Assembly: GCF_004210375.1 (NCBI RefSeq)
Contig: NC_134834.1
Location: forward strand, 9,298,922 to 9,362,921
From: Tachypleus tridentatus
Taxonomy: Eukaryota; Arthropoda; Merostomata; Xiphosura; Limulidae
Length of the DNA: 64,000 nt
Reading direction: 5' to 3'
This document shows positions 1-11,400 of this stretch, one piece after another. Every line of letters starts with the position of its first letter. Positions within the stretch are counted from its first letter, which is position 1. Position numbers and translations under genes: made by a program. Below the pieces are notes generated by a model. The model ran no database searches. It was not told where the DNA came from and saw only the letters and a list, made by a program, of their open reading frames with translations.

Positions 1-540
1 CTTGTGAATGTCGTCGGTCAGATGTGGCTGATGAACGTTTTTTTAGACGATGAATTTTTCAGCTACGGCGTTAAAGTTGTGGAGTTTGCGCAAATGAACC
101 AGGAGGAGAGAGCTGACCCGATGGTATTTGTGTTTCCACGTATGACCAAGTGCCGGTTCCACCAGTTCGGGTCTTCTGGAGATGTTCAAAAACACGATGC
201 CTTGTGTATCCTTCCTCTGAACATCGTCAACGAGAAGATATATATCTTTCTTTGGTTTTGGTTCGTCATTCTCGCCATATTGACGATTTTGGTCCTAATA
301 AATCGTATCGTTATTCTAGTGTTCAGGCAGCTGCGGGCTCGTTTCTTAAAAGGCAGATGTCGCCTAGCAGCCCACAACGACCTTAAGTACATCAGTCGAT
401 ACAGTGACATAGGTGATTGGTTTCTTCTCTACATGGTCGCAAAGAATGTAGACCCCATAGTGATTCAAGAAGTTACGTCAGAACTGGCTAGGAAGATAAA
501 CCGATCTAATTCAGATGATACAGAGAACTTAGTTGTCTAA
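1..540 (+). CDS. Innexin, C-terminal part (last exon, 5' end outside window)
   Basis: Innexins are four-pass membrane proteins that form invertebrate gap junctions and hemichannels. The frame is open from base 1 (ctt gtg aat gtc) to the taa at 538-540, so it enters from upstream and has no real start here. Numbering from the codon at base 4, residues 1-20 (VGQMWLMNVFL) match the end of the third membrane segment. Residues 40-78 are the second extracellular loop with family-typical FPRMTKCRFHQFG and KHDALCILPLNIVNEK; Cys50 and Cys68 are the expected conserved loop cysteines. Residues 79-103 (IYIFLWFWFVILAILTILVL) are the fourth membrane helix. The cytoplasmic tail carries DWFLLYMVAKNVDPIV near 138-153, also typical. 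Innexins are usually 350-420 residues, so about half is present. No internal stop or frameshift is seen. A 41-bp minisatellite begins at once after the stop. Which paralogue it is cannot be decided from this part. Confidence 0.95.
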   Translation, partial: LVNVVGQMWLMNVFLDDEFFSYGVKVVEFAQMNQEERADPMVFVFPRMTKCRFHQFGSSGDVQKHDALCILPLNIVNEKIYIFLWFWFVILAILTILVLINRIVILVFRQLRARFLKGRCRLAAHNDLKYISRYSDIGDWFLLYMVAKNVDPIVIQEVTSELARKINRSNSDDTENLVV

Positions 541-1508
541 ACTGTTCTAATCATGTTATACCATACATCAGGACTATCTGTTCTAATCATCACATGTTAC
601 ACCATACACCAGGATTACCTGTTCTAATCATCCCATGTTATACCATACATCAGGACTACGTGTTCTAATCATCCCATGTTATACCATACATCAGGACTAG
701 CTGTTCTAATCATCCCATGTTATACCATACATCAGGACCACCTGTTCTATTCATCACATGTTATACCATACATCAGGACTACCTGTTCTAATCATCCCAT
801 GCTATACCATACATCAGGACTACCTGTTTTAATCATCCCATGTTATACCATACATCAGGACTACCTGTTCTAATCATCACATGTTACACCATACATCAGG
901 ACTACCTGTTCTAATCATCACATGTTATACCATGCATCAGGACTACCTGTTCTAATCATCACATGTTACACCATACATCAGGACTACCTGTTCTAATCAT
1001 CCCATGTTATACCATACATCAGGACTACCTGTTCTAATCATCCCATGTTATACCATACATCACGACTATCTGTTCTAATCATCACATGTTACACCATACA
1101 TCAGGACTAGCTGTTCTAATCATCCCATGTTATACCATACATCAGGACTACCTGTTCTAATCATCCTATGTTATACCATACATCAGGAATACCTGTTCTA
1201 ATCATCCCATGTTATACCACACATCAGGACTACCTGTTCTAATCATCACATGTTATACCATACATCAGGACTATCTGTTCTAATCATCACATGTTACACC
1301 ATACACCAGGATTACCTGTTCTAATCATCACATGTTACACCATACACCAGGATTACCTGTTCTAATCATCCCATGTTATACCATACATCAGGAATACCTG
1401 TTCTAATCATCCCATGTTACACCATACATCAGGACTACCTGTTCTAATCATCCCATGTTACACCATATATCAAGACCACCTGTTATAATCATCCCATGTT
1501 ACACCACG
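541..1508. repeat. 41-bp minisatellite, about 23 copies
   Basis: Direct tandem repeat with a 41-base period, seen from the recurring atgttataccatacatcagg and ctgttctaatcatc. Copies differ by a few substitutions (atcaccc/atcatccc, gttatacc/gttacacc, actacc/actatc/attacc) and length is nearly constant. Each unit has a small dyad, CAGG-N4-CCTG. The array starts one base after the innexin stop codon, so it would be the first part of the 3' UTR if transcription continues. The last copies (1440-1508) are more diverged. Because 41 is not a multiple of 3, any frame through it changes phase each unit; it is not coding. Confidence 0.95.
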
Positions 1509-1621
1509 TCATGAGAGTCAGTTGTTTATTAGCTCAGTAGAAATGTACATGTAAACAATGTTTTCTTTTGTTGTTAAAAACAAAACTTCTCAATGTGTTG
1601 TCTTTATTATGAACATAGGAA

Positions 1622-1692
1622 GGATCGTATATTGAATTCTAGGGTTTTAAATCCTCAAGTTTACCAGTGAGCCACTAGGGGAAGCCACTGTC
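1622..1692 (-). mobile_element. Decayed tRNA-derived SINE head (same family as 27386-27511)
   Basis: Read on the minus strand, this aligns with the head of the SINE at 27386-27511: both have ctagt, then ggtaa, then ggattta-aac-cta-aat in the same order and similar spacing. A tRNA A-box-like string (tggctcactgg) is present, while the B box is eroded to a ttaaaa core. No target duplication or tail could be found, so it is probably an old fragment. Confidence 0.45.
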
Positions 1693-1718
1693 TTCTAGTG
1701 AAGAATTAGTTACTTAAA

Positions 1719-1724
1719 AATAAA
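1719..1724 (+). promoter_or_regulatory. Possible poly(A) signal AATAAA
   Basis: AATAAA lies about 1.18 kb past the innexin stop codon, in an A-rich run and followed by T-rich sequence. If used, the 3' UTR would contain the entire 41-bp array. This is inference from position only, since AATAAA is frequent in AT-rich DNA. Confidence 0.25.
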
Positions 1725-2070
1725 AAATATTTGTATTTCTTACAGTCACGATCGTTTTTGACTTATTTTATATGATACACGATAATATACCAGTAATAGC
1801 AATAACTACAGTACAGGTAGAGTCGTACATAAACATGTACCTATGATAGAAACAGACCTTGTGGAATGCTCAATTATATTGTACAGTTATTGAAATGTAT
1901 ATAATATTTTAAATGACAGGACGTGTTCTGTATTTTATTTTCGATTTGTTTTGTTTGATTGTAAACCGTTTATAACACGTTACTATTTTAACTTGCGGAA
2001 GGATACTCTCTATTCTTTACACTTGTAAATCATTCCATGATAAATATTACACCAGATGTCGGATCCAGAT

Positions 2071-2651
2071 TAACCCTAACTAGTGTTATACTGGAGCTAA
2101 CCAAACTAGTGTTATACTGGAGCTAACCAAACTAATGTTATACTGGAGCTAACCAAACTAATGTTATACTGGAGCTAACCAAACTAGTGTTATACTGGAG
2201 CTAACCAAACTAGTGTTATACTGGAGCTAACCAAACTAATGTTATACTGGAGCTAACCAAACTAATGTTATACTGGAGCTAACCAAACTAGTGTTATACT
2301 GGAGCTAACCAAACTAATGTTATACTGGAGCTAACCAAACTAGTGTTATACTGGAGCTAACCAAACTAGTGTTATACTGGAGCTAACCAAACTAATGTTA
2401 TACTGGAGCTAACCAAACTAATGTTATACTGGAGCTAACCAAACTAGTGTTATACTGGAGCTAACCAAACTAATGTTATACTGGAGCTTACCAAACTAGT
2501 GTTATACTGGAGCTAACCAAACTAATGTTATACTGGAGCTAACCAAACTAGTGTTATACTGGAGCTAACCAAACTAGTGTTATACTGGAGCTAACCAAAC
2601 TAGTGTTATACTGTAGCTAACCAAACTAATGTTATACTGGAGCTAACCAAA
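2071..2651. repeat. 26-bp minisatellite, about 22 copies
   Basis: Direct repeat with an exact 26-base period (gttatactggagctaacc recurs). Copies are almost identical except for one site, ctaGtg versus ctaAtg, plus rare singletons (gagcttacc near 2487, ctgtagcta near 2613). The order of G and A types down the array is GGAAGGAAGAGGAAGAGAGGGA, which shows a partly regular higher-order pattern. Length is perfectly conserved, suggesting recent expansion. Confidence 0.95.
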
Positions 2652-3220
2652 GGATGTTTAGGAAAGAGGGTTTCAAAGTTTTCGATACCAATAATTTTGT
2701 AAACAAGAAGTTAATGTAATTTCTAAACTATCATTATCAATTATGTTAATTGGTTTCGAAATTTATAAAAACACGAAAATAAAATGGGGTTCTCATTTCT
2801 CTCATAATATATATTGATTTGGTTTTTATTTTTACATTTGTAAACACTCTTGATGAAAATATTTTATCTTTGTTGTAAGATTTCGTCATTACGCTAATAA
2901 AGTGTGTTATTTTTTAAAGCACTTTTATCTCTAAATGTTGAAATACCGTAACATGCCCCATCTAGCGGTGTTTAGTGTAAGCCCAATCTTCGAACTTGCA
3001 GAAGATAAATAAATGGTTTTGGCAAAAAGTGCCAAGGATCCAGACTTCAGTTTCTTTAGAAGCGTACTAATCAGAGTTAAGTTTCTTTATTATACACAAA
3101 CCAATCACAATTGAGTTGCTTATAAATACACCAATCAGAATCTTTAGAGCGACTTAGCTTGGAGAAAATTTTGAAGTGTGTTTATATACATTTTGCTCAA
3201 TACATTGAGATCGACGTTTT
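2652..3220. other. Unique AT-rich spacer, no gene seen
   Basis: AT-rich non-repetitive DNA with no convincing open frame. It ends where the SINE head at 3221 begins. Confidence 0.5.
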
Positions 3221-3490
3221 TTGTGGTTAAGGTTCTCGACTCGTAATCTGAGGGCCGCGGGTTCGAATCCCCGTCACACCAAACATGCTCGCCCTTTAAG
3301 TTGTGGGAAGTTATAAGGTGACGGTCAATCCCACTATTCGTTGGTAAAAGAGTAGCCCAAGAGTTGGCGGTGGGTGGTGATGACTGGCTGCCTTCCTTGT
3401 AGTCTATCACAGTTAAATTATGGACGGCTAGCGCAGATAGCCCTCGTGTAGCTTTGCGCGAAATTCAAAAACAAACAAAGAAACAAACAT
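3221..3490 (+). mobile_element. tRNA-derived SINE (family 1), plus orientation
   Basis: The tRNA-like head contains the RNA polymerase III B box (gggttcgaatcccc, about 3258-3271). The conserved body has gctcgcccttt, ggtcaatcccactattcg, gtagcccaagagttggcgg and tagctttgcgcgaaatt. It ends in an A-rich tail of aaac units (3467-3490). The head lacks its first bases compared with the copy at 30561, so it is 5'-truncated. No clear target duplication is visible. SINEs are non-coding and mobilised by LINE enzymes. The minus-strand open frame 3144-3410 is a translation through this element. Confidence 0.9.
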
Positions 3491-4489
3491 TAAATACAAG
3501 TAAGAGGTCATAGAGAACCTGACCCTCCAGGGTATGAACATTTCTTACCCAAACACCGAGAGAGAGAATAAACACAATCCTAACGTAGAGTATCTGAGAT
3601 TTACAACCCTCGACGGTACCTTAGGCGTACATGGGCTAAGTGGCAGGTCAAAGACCTAATTTTGAGCTACTGACCAGAGGAAAGCTGACCAACTAGCAAC
3701 ATCCGCCACTACCTGAGCTTTCTCCAGTTTTCTATAACCGAATAACGAAAATGACTGTTAAATTCACATCACATTCGACTGAATAATAGAAATATTTAGT
3801 GAAGCAACGGTTCGAACTACTGACCTTTCACATGACCAAATTCAGCCCCTCCTGCTACACACACTTTAATAAACGTAAGACGAATCACTGTCACGTGAAC
3901 ATTAATCACTCCTCTAGTGCTAGTCATGTAATATAAAGAAATTAAAAACAAATTTGAAAAGTTGAAAGTTTTAGAAAGGGTGAAAAAATCTTAAAACATA
4001 TGAACTTAATTATAATTATTTAATAACATTATTTCAAGACGTTTCGTGCTTGTCTTATGAGGTTGATTAGTTTATAATTCCTATTGGAATCTCTGGAATT
4101 GTTCGTGAACTAATATTAATAGTTATTGTTGGGACAATAAGCTAACTTACAACGATTACGCTGAGAGATTCACCTCAGGTTTTTACTTTATTTCACGAGC
4201 CAAAGGGTAACAGTACTTCCATAATACATATAAACTCTTAACTTTACCATAGTTAAGAGTAGTAGTGATTGAACCTCTACAGATAACAATGAGTTACAAC
4301 ACGGAGAACAAGTTGGGAAGTTTTTCAAAGTATAAACGTGGAAGGTTTTACTTTTCCATAGACAACTCCGCCAGGAAACTATACCTGGAAATTGGCACAG
4401 AATCCAGGAAAATCCACGTGTGCTTTTACTTCAGAAAATGTTGTTTTAATCAATGATGTAGAAAAAAACCACTTGCAGAGAAGAGAAAA
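3491..4489. other. Unique spacer with possible old SINE traces
   Basis: No gene recognised. Around 3800-3850 a B-box-like ggttcgaactactgacc occurs on a background that may be an eroded tRNA-derived element; a short dyad, AGGTC-aaa-GACCT, lies near 3640-3655. An open frame at 4265-4456 (63 codons) has no recognisable domain and ends just before the foldback element; I do not call it a gene. Confidence 0.4.
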
Positions 4490-4709
4490 ATATATATGTA
4501 AAAAGGGCTCGTTTGGGTTGAGAAAATTTTTTACGTAGAGGAGCGAACAACGTTTCGACCTTCTTCGGTCATCGTCAGGAAAGATATGTATGTAAAAACG
4601 TCTCGTCAGGTTCACCTGACGATGACAGAAAAAGATTGAAACGTTCGTTGGTCGCTCCTCTACGTAAAAAATTTTCTCAACCCAAACGAGCCGTTTTTTA
4701 CATATATAA
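4490..4709. mobile_element. Foldback (inverted-repeat) element with hammerhead-like motifs
   Basis: Two arms of about 90 bases (4490-4579 and 4615-4709) are near-perfect reverse complements, separated by a 35-base loop. Shared landmarks are tatatatgtaaaaa, ggctcgtttgggttgagaaa, ttttttacgtagaggagcg and the end cgtcagg. On the minus strand of the left arm, and more eroded on the plus strand of the right arm, the order is ctgacga, a GACC-gaagaa-GGTC hairpin, gaaac, then ACGT-loop-ACGTA. This resembles a type I hammerhead ribozyme core (CUGANGA, stem II, GAAA, stem III, UH) with one extra U before stem II and a weak stem I. Similar motifs are, as I recall, common in Penelope-like retroelements and retrozymes. 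It could instead be a DNA-transposon MITE. Flanking duplications were not found. Confidence 0.7.
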
Positions 4710-5430
4710 AATGTTGTTCTGTTGAATGACTATAGATGGCAGCACTTAAAAGTCATTACAAAAGCAGCTGCGCTCCATTTCATATAAAATAATAATTTCT
4801 GTAACATGTGTCGTGTCTCAGATTAGTAATAGAGTAGAAACAACTTTAAAATTTATATCCAGCTGCTCATGCACAATGAGCACGTGCATGGTAGAAGAAA
4901 CAGCTTCAATGTTATTATTTTACATTGCAAAGCTTGAGGAATTATGTGTTTAAACTTACTAAGCAATAAATATTCTACATCTAAGTTTCTTACTTCAGGG
5001 TCGCTGGATTAAAGCTGAATCACTGATTAAACAAACGTATTTAATTTTTTTAATGCCTGTGTTACCGATATTAGTTTTGTTAAAGTCGATATTAAAACAA
5101 TATTTTACGAGTTTTATTTTCTGTGACAAGTACATCCGGTATCTACAATACACTCACAAAACCCTTGTACAACCCTTATCCACAACAAACACTCAAAGTA
5201 ACTCAATAGAGTTGCTACCCACAATACGTACTAAAACTACAACTGCACAACTGGTATATAACACACATAAAATTATCCCTCTACAGTCAGTATCAAAAAC
5301 ACTGAAACACTTAAATATTGTAATTAAATAATCATTATTGAAAACATCACATAATTTCTTATTTATCAACTAAGCAACAGTTCATGTTATTAAAATAGCT
5401 TATGTTCTAGAGAGGTTATTTACTACTATA
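4710..5430. other. Unique AT-rich spacer, no gene seen
   Basis: Non-repetitive DNA between the foldback element and the 70-bp satellite. The 92-codon frame 5053-5331 is AT-rich and low-complexity in places, with no recognisable domain. A short dyad aactc-aata-gagtt lies near 5203-5216. Confidence 0.45.
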
Positions 5431-8400
5431 GTTGTATAGGATGTTCTTCTGAATACTAAAGTTACTGGGTTGTACAAAACATTGTTAGTACAATAATCTG
5501 AGCTGTATAGAACGTTCTTCTGTATAGTAATGTACTGGGTTGTACAAAACATTGTTAGTACAATAATCTGGGCTGTATAGAACGTTCTTCTGTATAGTAA
5601 TGTACTGGGTTGTACAAAACATTGTTAGTACAACAATATGAGCTGTATAGAACGTTCTTCTGTATAGTAATGTACTGGGTTGTACAAAACATTGTTAGTA
5701 CAATAATTTGAGCTGTATAGAACGTTCTTCTGTATAGTAATGTACTGGGTTGTACAAAACATTGTTAATACAACAATATGAGCTGTATAGAACTTACTTC
5801 TGTATAGTAATGTACTGGGTTGTACAAAACATTGTTAATACAACAATATGAGCTGTATAGAACTTACTTCTGTATAGTAATGTACTGGGTTGTACAAAAC
5901 ATTGTTAATACAACAATATGAGCTGTATAGAACGTTCTTCTGTATAGTAATGTACTGGGTTGTACAAAACATTGTTAATACAACAATATGAGCTGTATAG
6001 AACTTACTTCTGTATAGTAATGTACTGGGTTGTACAAAACATTGTTAATACAACAATATGAGCTGTATAGAACTTACTTCTGTATAGTAATGTACTGGGT
6101 TGTACAAAACATTGTTAATACAACAATATGAGCTGTATAGAACGTTCTTCTGTATAGTAATGTACTGGGTTGTACAAAACATTGTTAATACAACAATATG
6201 AGCTGTATAGAACTTACTTCTGTATAGTAATGTACTGGGTTGTACAAAACATTGTTAATACAACAATATGAGCTGTATAGAACGTTCTTCTGTATAGTAA
6301 TGTACTGGGTTGTACAAAACATTGTTAGTACAATAATCTGAGCTGTATAGAACGTTCTTCTGTATAGTAATGTACTGGGTTGTACAAAACATTGTTAGTA
6401 CAACAATATGAGCTGTATAGAACGTTCTTCTGTATAGTAATGTACTGGGTTGTACAAAACATTGTTAATACAACAATATGAGCTGTATAGAACGTTCTTC
6501 TGTATAGTAATGTACTGGGTTGTACAAAACATTGTTAATACAACAATATGAGCTGTATAGAACTTACTTCTGTATAGTAATGTACTGGGTTGTACAAAAC
6601 ATTGATAATACAACAATATGAGCTGTATAGAACTTACTTCTGTATAGTAATGTACTGGGTTGTACAAAACATTGTTAATACAACAATATGAGCTGTATAG
6701 AACGTTCTTCTGTATAGTAATGTACTGGGTTGTACAAAACATTGTTAATACAACAATATGAGCTGTATAGAACTTACTTCTGTATAGTAATGTACTGGGT
6801 TGTACAAAACATTGTTAATACAACAATATGAGCTGTATAGAACGTTCTTCTGTATAGTAATGTACTGGGTTGTACAAAACATTGTTAGTACAATAATCTG
6901 AGCTGTATAGAACGTTCTTCTGTATAGTAATGTACTGGGTTGTACAAAACATTGTTACAACAATATGAGCTGTATACAACGTTCTTCTGTATATATGTAG
7001 CTGTATAGAACGTTCTTCTGTATAGTAATAGTAATGTACTGGGTTGTACAAAACATTGTTAATACAACAATATGAGCTGTATAGAACGTTCTTCTGTATA
7101 GTAATGTACTGGGTTGTACAAAACATTGTTAGTACAATAATATAGAGCTGTATAGAACGTTCTTCTGTATAGTAATGTACTGGGTTGTACAAAACATTGT
7201 TAATACAACAATATGAGCTGTATAGAACGTTCTTCTGTATAGTAATGTACTGGGTTGTACAAAACATTGTTAATACAACAATATGAGCTGTATAGAACGT
7301 TCTTCTGTATAGTAATGTACTGGGTTGTACAAAACATTGTTAATACAACAATATGAGCTGTATAGAACTTACTTCTGTATAGTAATGTACTGGGTTGTAC
7401 AAAACATTGTTAATACAACAATATGAGCTGTATAGAACTTACTTCTGTATAGTAATGTACTGGGTTGTACAAAACATTGTTAATACAACAATATGAGCTG
7501 TATAGAACGTTCTTCTGTATAGTAATGTACTGGGTTGTACAAAACATTGTTAATACAACAATATGAGCTGTATAGAACTTACTTCTGTATAGTAATGTAC
7601 TGGGTTGTACAAAACATTGTTAATACAACAATATGAGCTGTATAGAATGAGCTGTTACTTCTGTATAGTAATGTACTGGGTTGTACAAAACATTGTTAAT
7701 ACAACAATATGAGCTGTATAGAACGTTCTTCTGTATAGTAATGTACTGGGTTGTACAAAACATTGTTAATACAACAATATGAGCTGTATAGAACTTACTT
7801 CTGTATAGTAATGTACTGGGTTGTACAAAACATTGTTAATACAACAATATGAGCTGTATAGAACGTTCTTCTGTATAGTAATGTACTGGGTTGTACAAAA
7901 CATTGTTAATACAACAATATGAGCTGTATAGAACTTACTTCTGTATAGTAATGTACTGGGTTGTACAAAACATTGTTAATACAACAATATGAGCTGTATA
8001 GAACGTTCTTCTGTATAGTAATGTACTGGGTTGTACAAAACATTGTTAATACAACAATATGAGCTGTATAGAACGTTCTTCTGTATAGTAATGTACTGGG
8101 TTGTACAAAACATTGTTAATACAACAATATGAGCTGTATAGAACGTTCTTCTGTATAGTAATGTACTGGGTTGTACAAAACATTGTTAATACAACAATAT
8201 GAGCTGTATAGAACGTTCTTCTGTATAGTAATGTACTGGGTTGTACAAAACATTGTTAATACAACAATATGAGCTGTATAGAACGTTCTTCTGTATAGTA
8301 ATGTACTGGGTTGTACAAAACACGTTCTTCTGTATAGTAATGTACTGGGTTGTACAAAACATTGTTAATACAACTGTATAGAACGTTCTTCTGTATAGTA

Positions 8401-11400
8401 ATGTACTGGGTTGTACAAAACATTGTTAATACAACAATATGAGCTGTATAGAACGTTCTTCTGTATAGTAATGTACTGGGTTGTACAAAACATTGTTAAT
8501 ACAACAATATGAGCTGTATAGAACGTTCTTCTGTATAGTAATGTACTGGGTTGTACAAAACATTGTTAATACAACAATATGAGCTGTATAGAACGTTCTT
8601 CTGTATAGTAATGTACTGGGTTGTACAAAACATTGTTAATACAACAATATGAGCTGTATAGAACGTTCTTCTGTATAGTAATGTACTGGGTTGTACAAAA
8701 CATTGTTAATACAACAATATGAGCTGTATAGAACGTTCTTCTGTATAGTAATGTATAGAACGTTCTTCTGTATAGGTTGTACAAAACATTGTTAGTACAA
8801 TAATCTGAGCTGTATAGAACGTTCTTCTGTATAGTAATGTACTGGGTTGTACAAAACATTGTTAGTACAACAATATGAGCTGTATAGAACGTTCTTCTGT
8901 ATAGTAATGTACTGGGTTGTACAAAACATTGTTAGTACAACAATATGAGCTGTATAGAACGTTCTTCTGTATAGTAATGTACTGGGTTGTACAAAACATT
9001 GTTAATACAACAATATGAGCTGTATAGAACGTATCTTCTGTATACAAAACATTGTTAATACAACAATATGAGCTGTATAGGTTGTACAAAACATTGTTAA
9101 TACAACAATATGAGCTGTATAGAACGTTCTTCTGTATAGTAATGTACTGGGTTGTACAAAACATTGTTAATACAACAATATGAGCTGTATAGAACGTTCT
9201 TCTGTATAGTAATGTACTGGGTTGTACAAAACATTGTTAATACAACAATATGAGCTGTATAGAACGTTCTTCTGTATAGTAATGTACTGGGTTGTACAAA
9301 ACATTGTTAATACAACAATATGAGCTGTATAGAACGTTCTTCTGTATAGTAATGTACTGGGTTGTACAAAACATTGTTAATACAACAATATGAGCTGTAT
9401 AGAACGTTCTTCTGTATAGTAATGTACTGGGTTGTACAAAACATTGTTAATACAACAATATGAGCTGTATAGAACGTTCTTCTGTATAGTAATGTACTGG
9501 GTTGTACAAAACATTGTTAATACAACAATATGAGCTGTATAGAACGTTCTTCTGTATAGTACAAAAATGTACTGTATAGAACGTTCTTCTGGTACTTGTA
9601 CAAAACATTGTTAATACAACAATATGAGCTGTATAGAACGTTCTTCTGTATACTGGGTTGTACAAAACATTGTGAGCTGTATAGAACGTTCTTCTGTATA
9701 GTAATGTACTGGGTTGTACAAAACATTGTTAATACAACAATATGAGCTGTATAGAACGTTCTTCTGTATAGTAATGTACTGGGTTGTACAAAACATTGTT
9801 AATACAACAATATGAGCTGTATAGAACGTTCTTCTGTATAGTAATGTACTGGGTTGTACAAAACATTGTTAATACAACAATATGAGCTGTATAGAACGTT
9901 CTTCTGTATAGTAATGTACTGGGTTGTACAAAACATTGTTAATACAACAATATGAGCTGTATAGAACGTTCTTCTGTATAGTAATGTACTGGGTTGTACA
10001 AAACATTGTTAATACAACAATATGAGCTGTATAGAACGTTCTTCTGTATAGTAATGTACTGGGTTGTACAAAACATTGTTAATACAACAATATGAGCTGT
10101 ATAGAACGTTCTTCTGTATAGTAATGTACTGGGTTGTACAAAACATTGTTAATACAACAATATGAGCTGTATAGAACGTTCTTCTGTATAGTAATGTACT
10201 GGGTTGTACAAAACATTGTTAATACAACAATATGAGCTGTATAGAACGTTCTTCTGTATAGTAATGTACTGGTTGTTGTACTGTAAGAACGTTCTTCACT
10301 GGGTTGTACAAAACATTGTTAATACAACAATATGAGCTGTATAGAACGTTCTTCTGTATAGTAATGTACTGGGTTGTACAAAACATTGTTAATACAACAA
10401 TATGAGCTGTATAGAACGTTCTTCTGTATAGTAATGTACTGGGTTGTACAAAACATTGTTAATACAACAATATGAGCTGTATAGAACGTTCTTCTGTATA
10501 GTAATGAACTGGGTTGTACAAAACATTGTTAATACAACAATATGAGCTGTATAGAACGTTCTTCTGTATAGTAATGTACTGGGTTGTACAAAACATTGTT
10601 AATACAACAATATGAGCTGTATAGAACGTTCTTCTGTATAGTAATGTACTGGGTTGTACAAAACATTGTTAATACAACAATATGAGCTGTATAGAACGTT
10701 CTTCTGTATAGTAATGTATAGAACTGGGTTGTACAAAACATTGTTAATACAACAATATGAGCTGTATAGAACGTTCTTCTGTATAGTAATGTACTGGGTT
10801 GTACAAAACATTGTTAATACAACAATATGAGCTGTATAGAACGTTCTTCTGTATAGTAATGTACTGGGTTGTACAAAACATTGTTAATACAACAATATGA
10901 GCTGTATAGAACGTTCTTCTGTATAGTAATGTACTGGGTTGTACAAAACATTGTTAATACAACAATATGAGCTGTATAGAACGTTCTTCTGTATAGTAAT
11001 GTACTGGGTTGTACAAAACATTGTTAATACAACAATATGAGCTGTATAGAACGTTCTTCTGTATAGTAATGTACTGGGTTGTACAAAACATTGTTAATAC
11101 AACAATATGAGCTGTATAGAACGTTCTTCTGTATAGTAATGTACTGGGTTGTACAAAACATTGTTATGTACTGGGTTGTACAACAATATGAGCTGTATAG
11201 AACGTTCTTCTGTATAGTAATGTACTGGGTTGTACAAAACATTGTGAGCTGTATAGAACATTGTTAAAACATTGTTAATACAACAATATGAGCTGTATAG
11301 AACGTTCTTCTGTATAGTAATGTACTGGGTTGTACAAAACATTGTTATGTACTGGGTTGTACAAAACAATACAACAATGAGCTGTATAGAACGTTCTTCT

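Larger units (their letters stand above)
1509..2070. other. Unique AT-rich spacer
   Basis: No gene is seen. The stretch holds a decayed SINE head near 1622-1692 (listed separately) and an AATAAA at 1719-1724, which could be the poly(A) signal of the innexin transcript. Nothing else in the sequence supports transcript ends here. Confidence 0.5.

Noticed and set aside
676..873. 65-codon frame in the 41-bp minisatellite
   Set aside because: Repeat translation in shifting phases next to a gene end; no independent support.
3144..3410. 88-codon minus-strand frame containing CDGDSNPRPSDYESR
   Set aside because: This string is the translated tRNA head of the SINE, a well-known false protein match.
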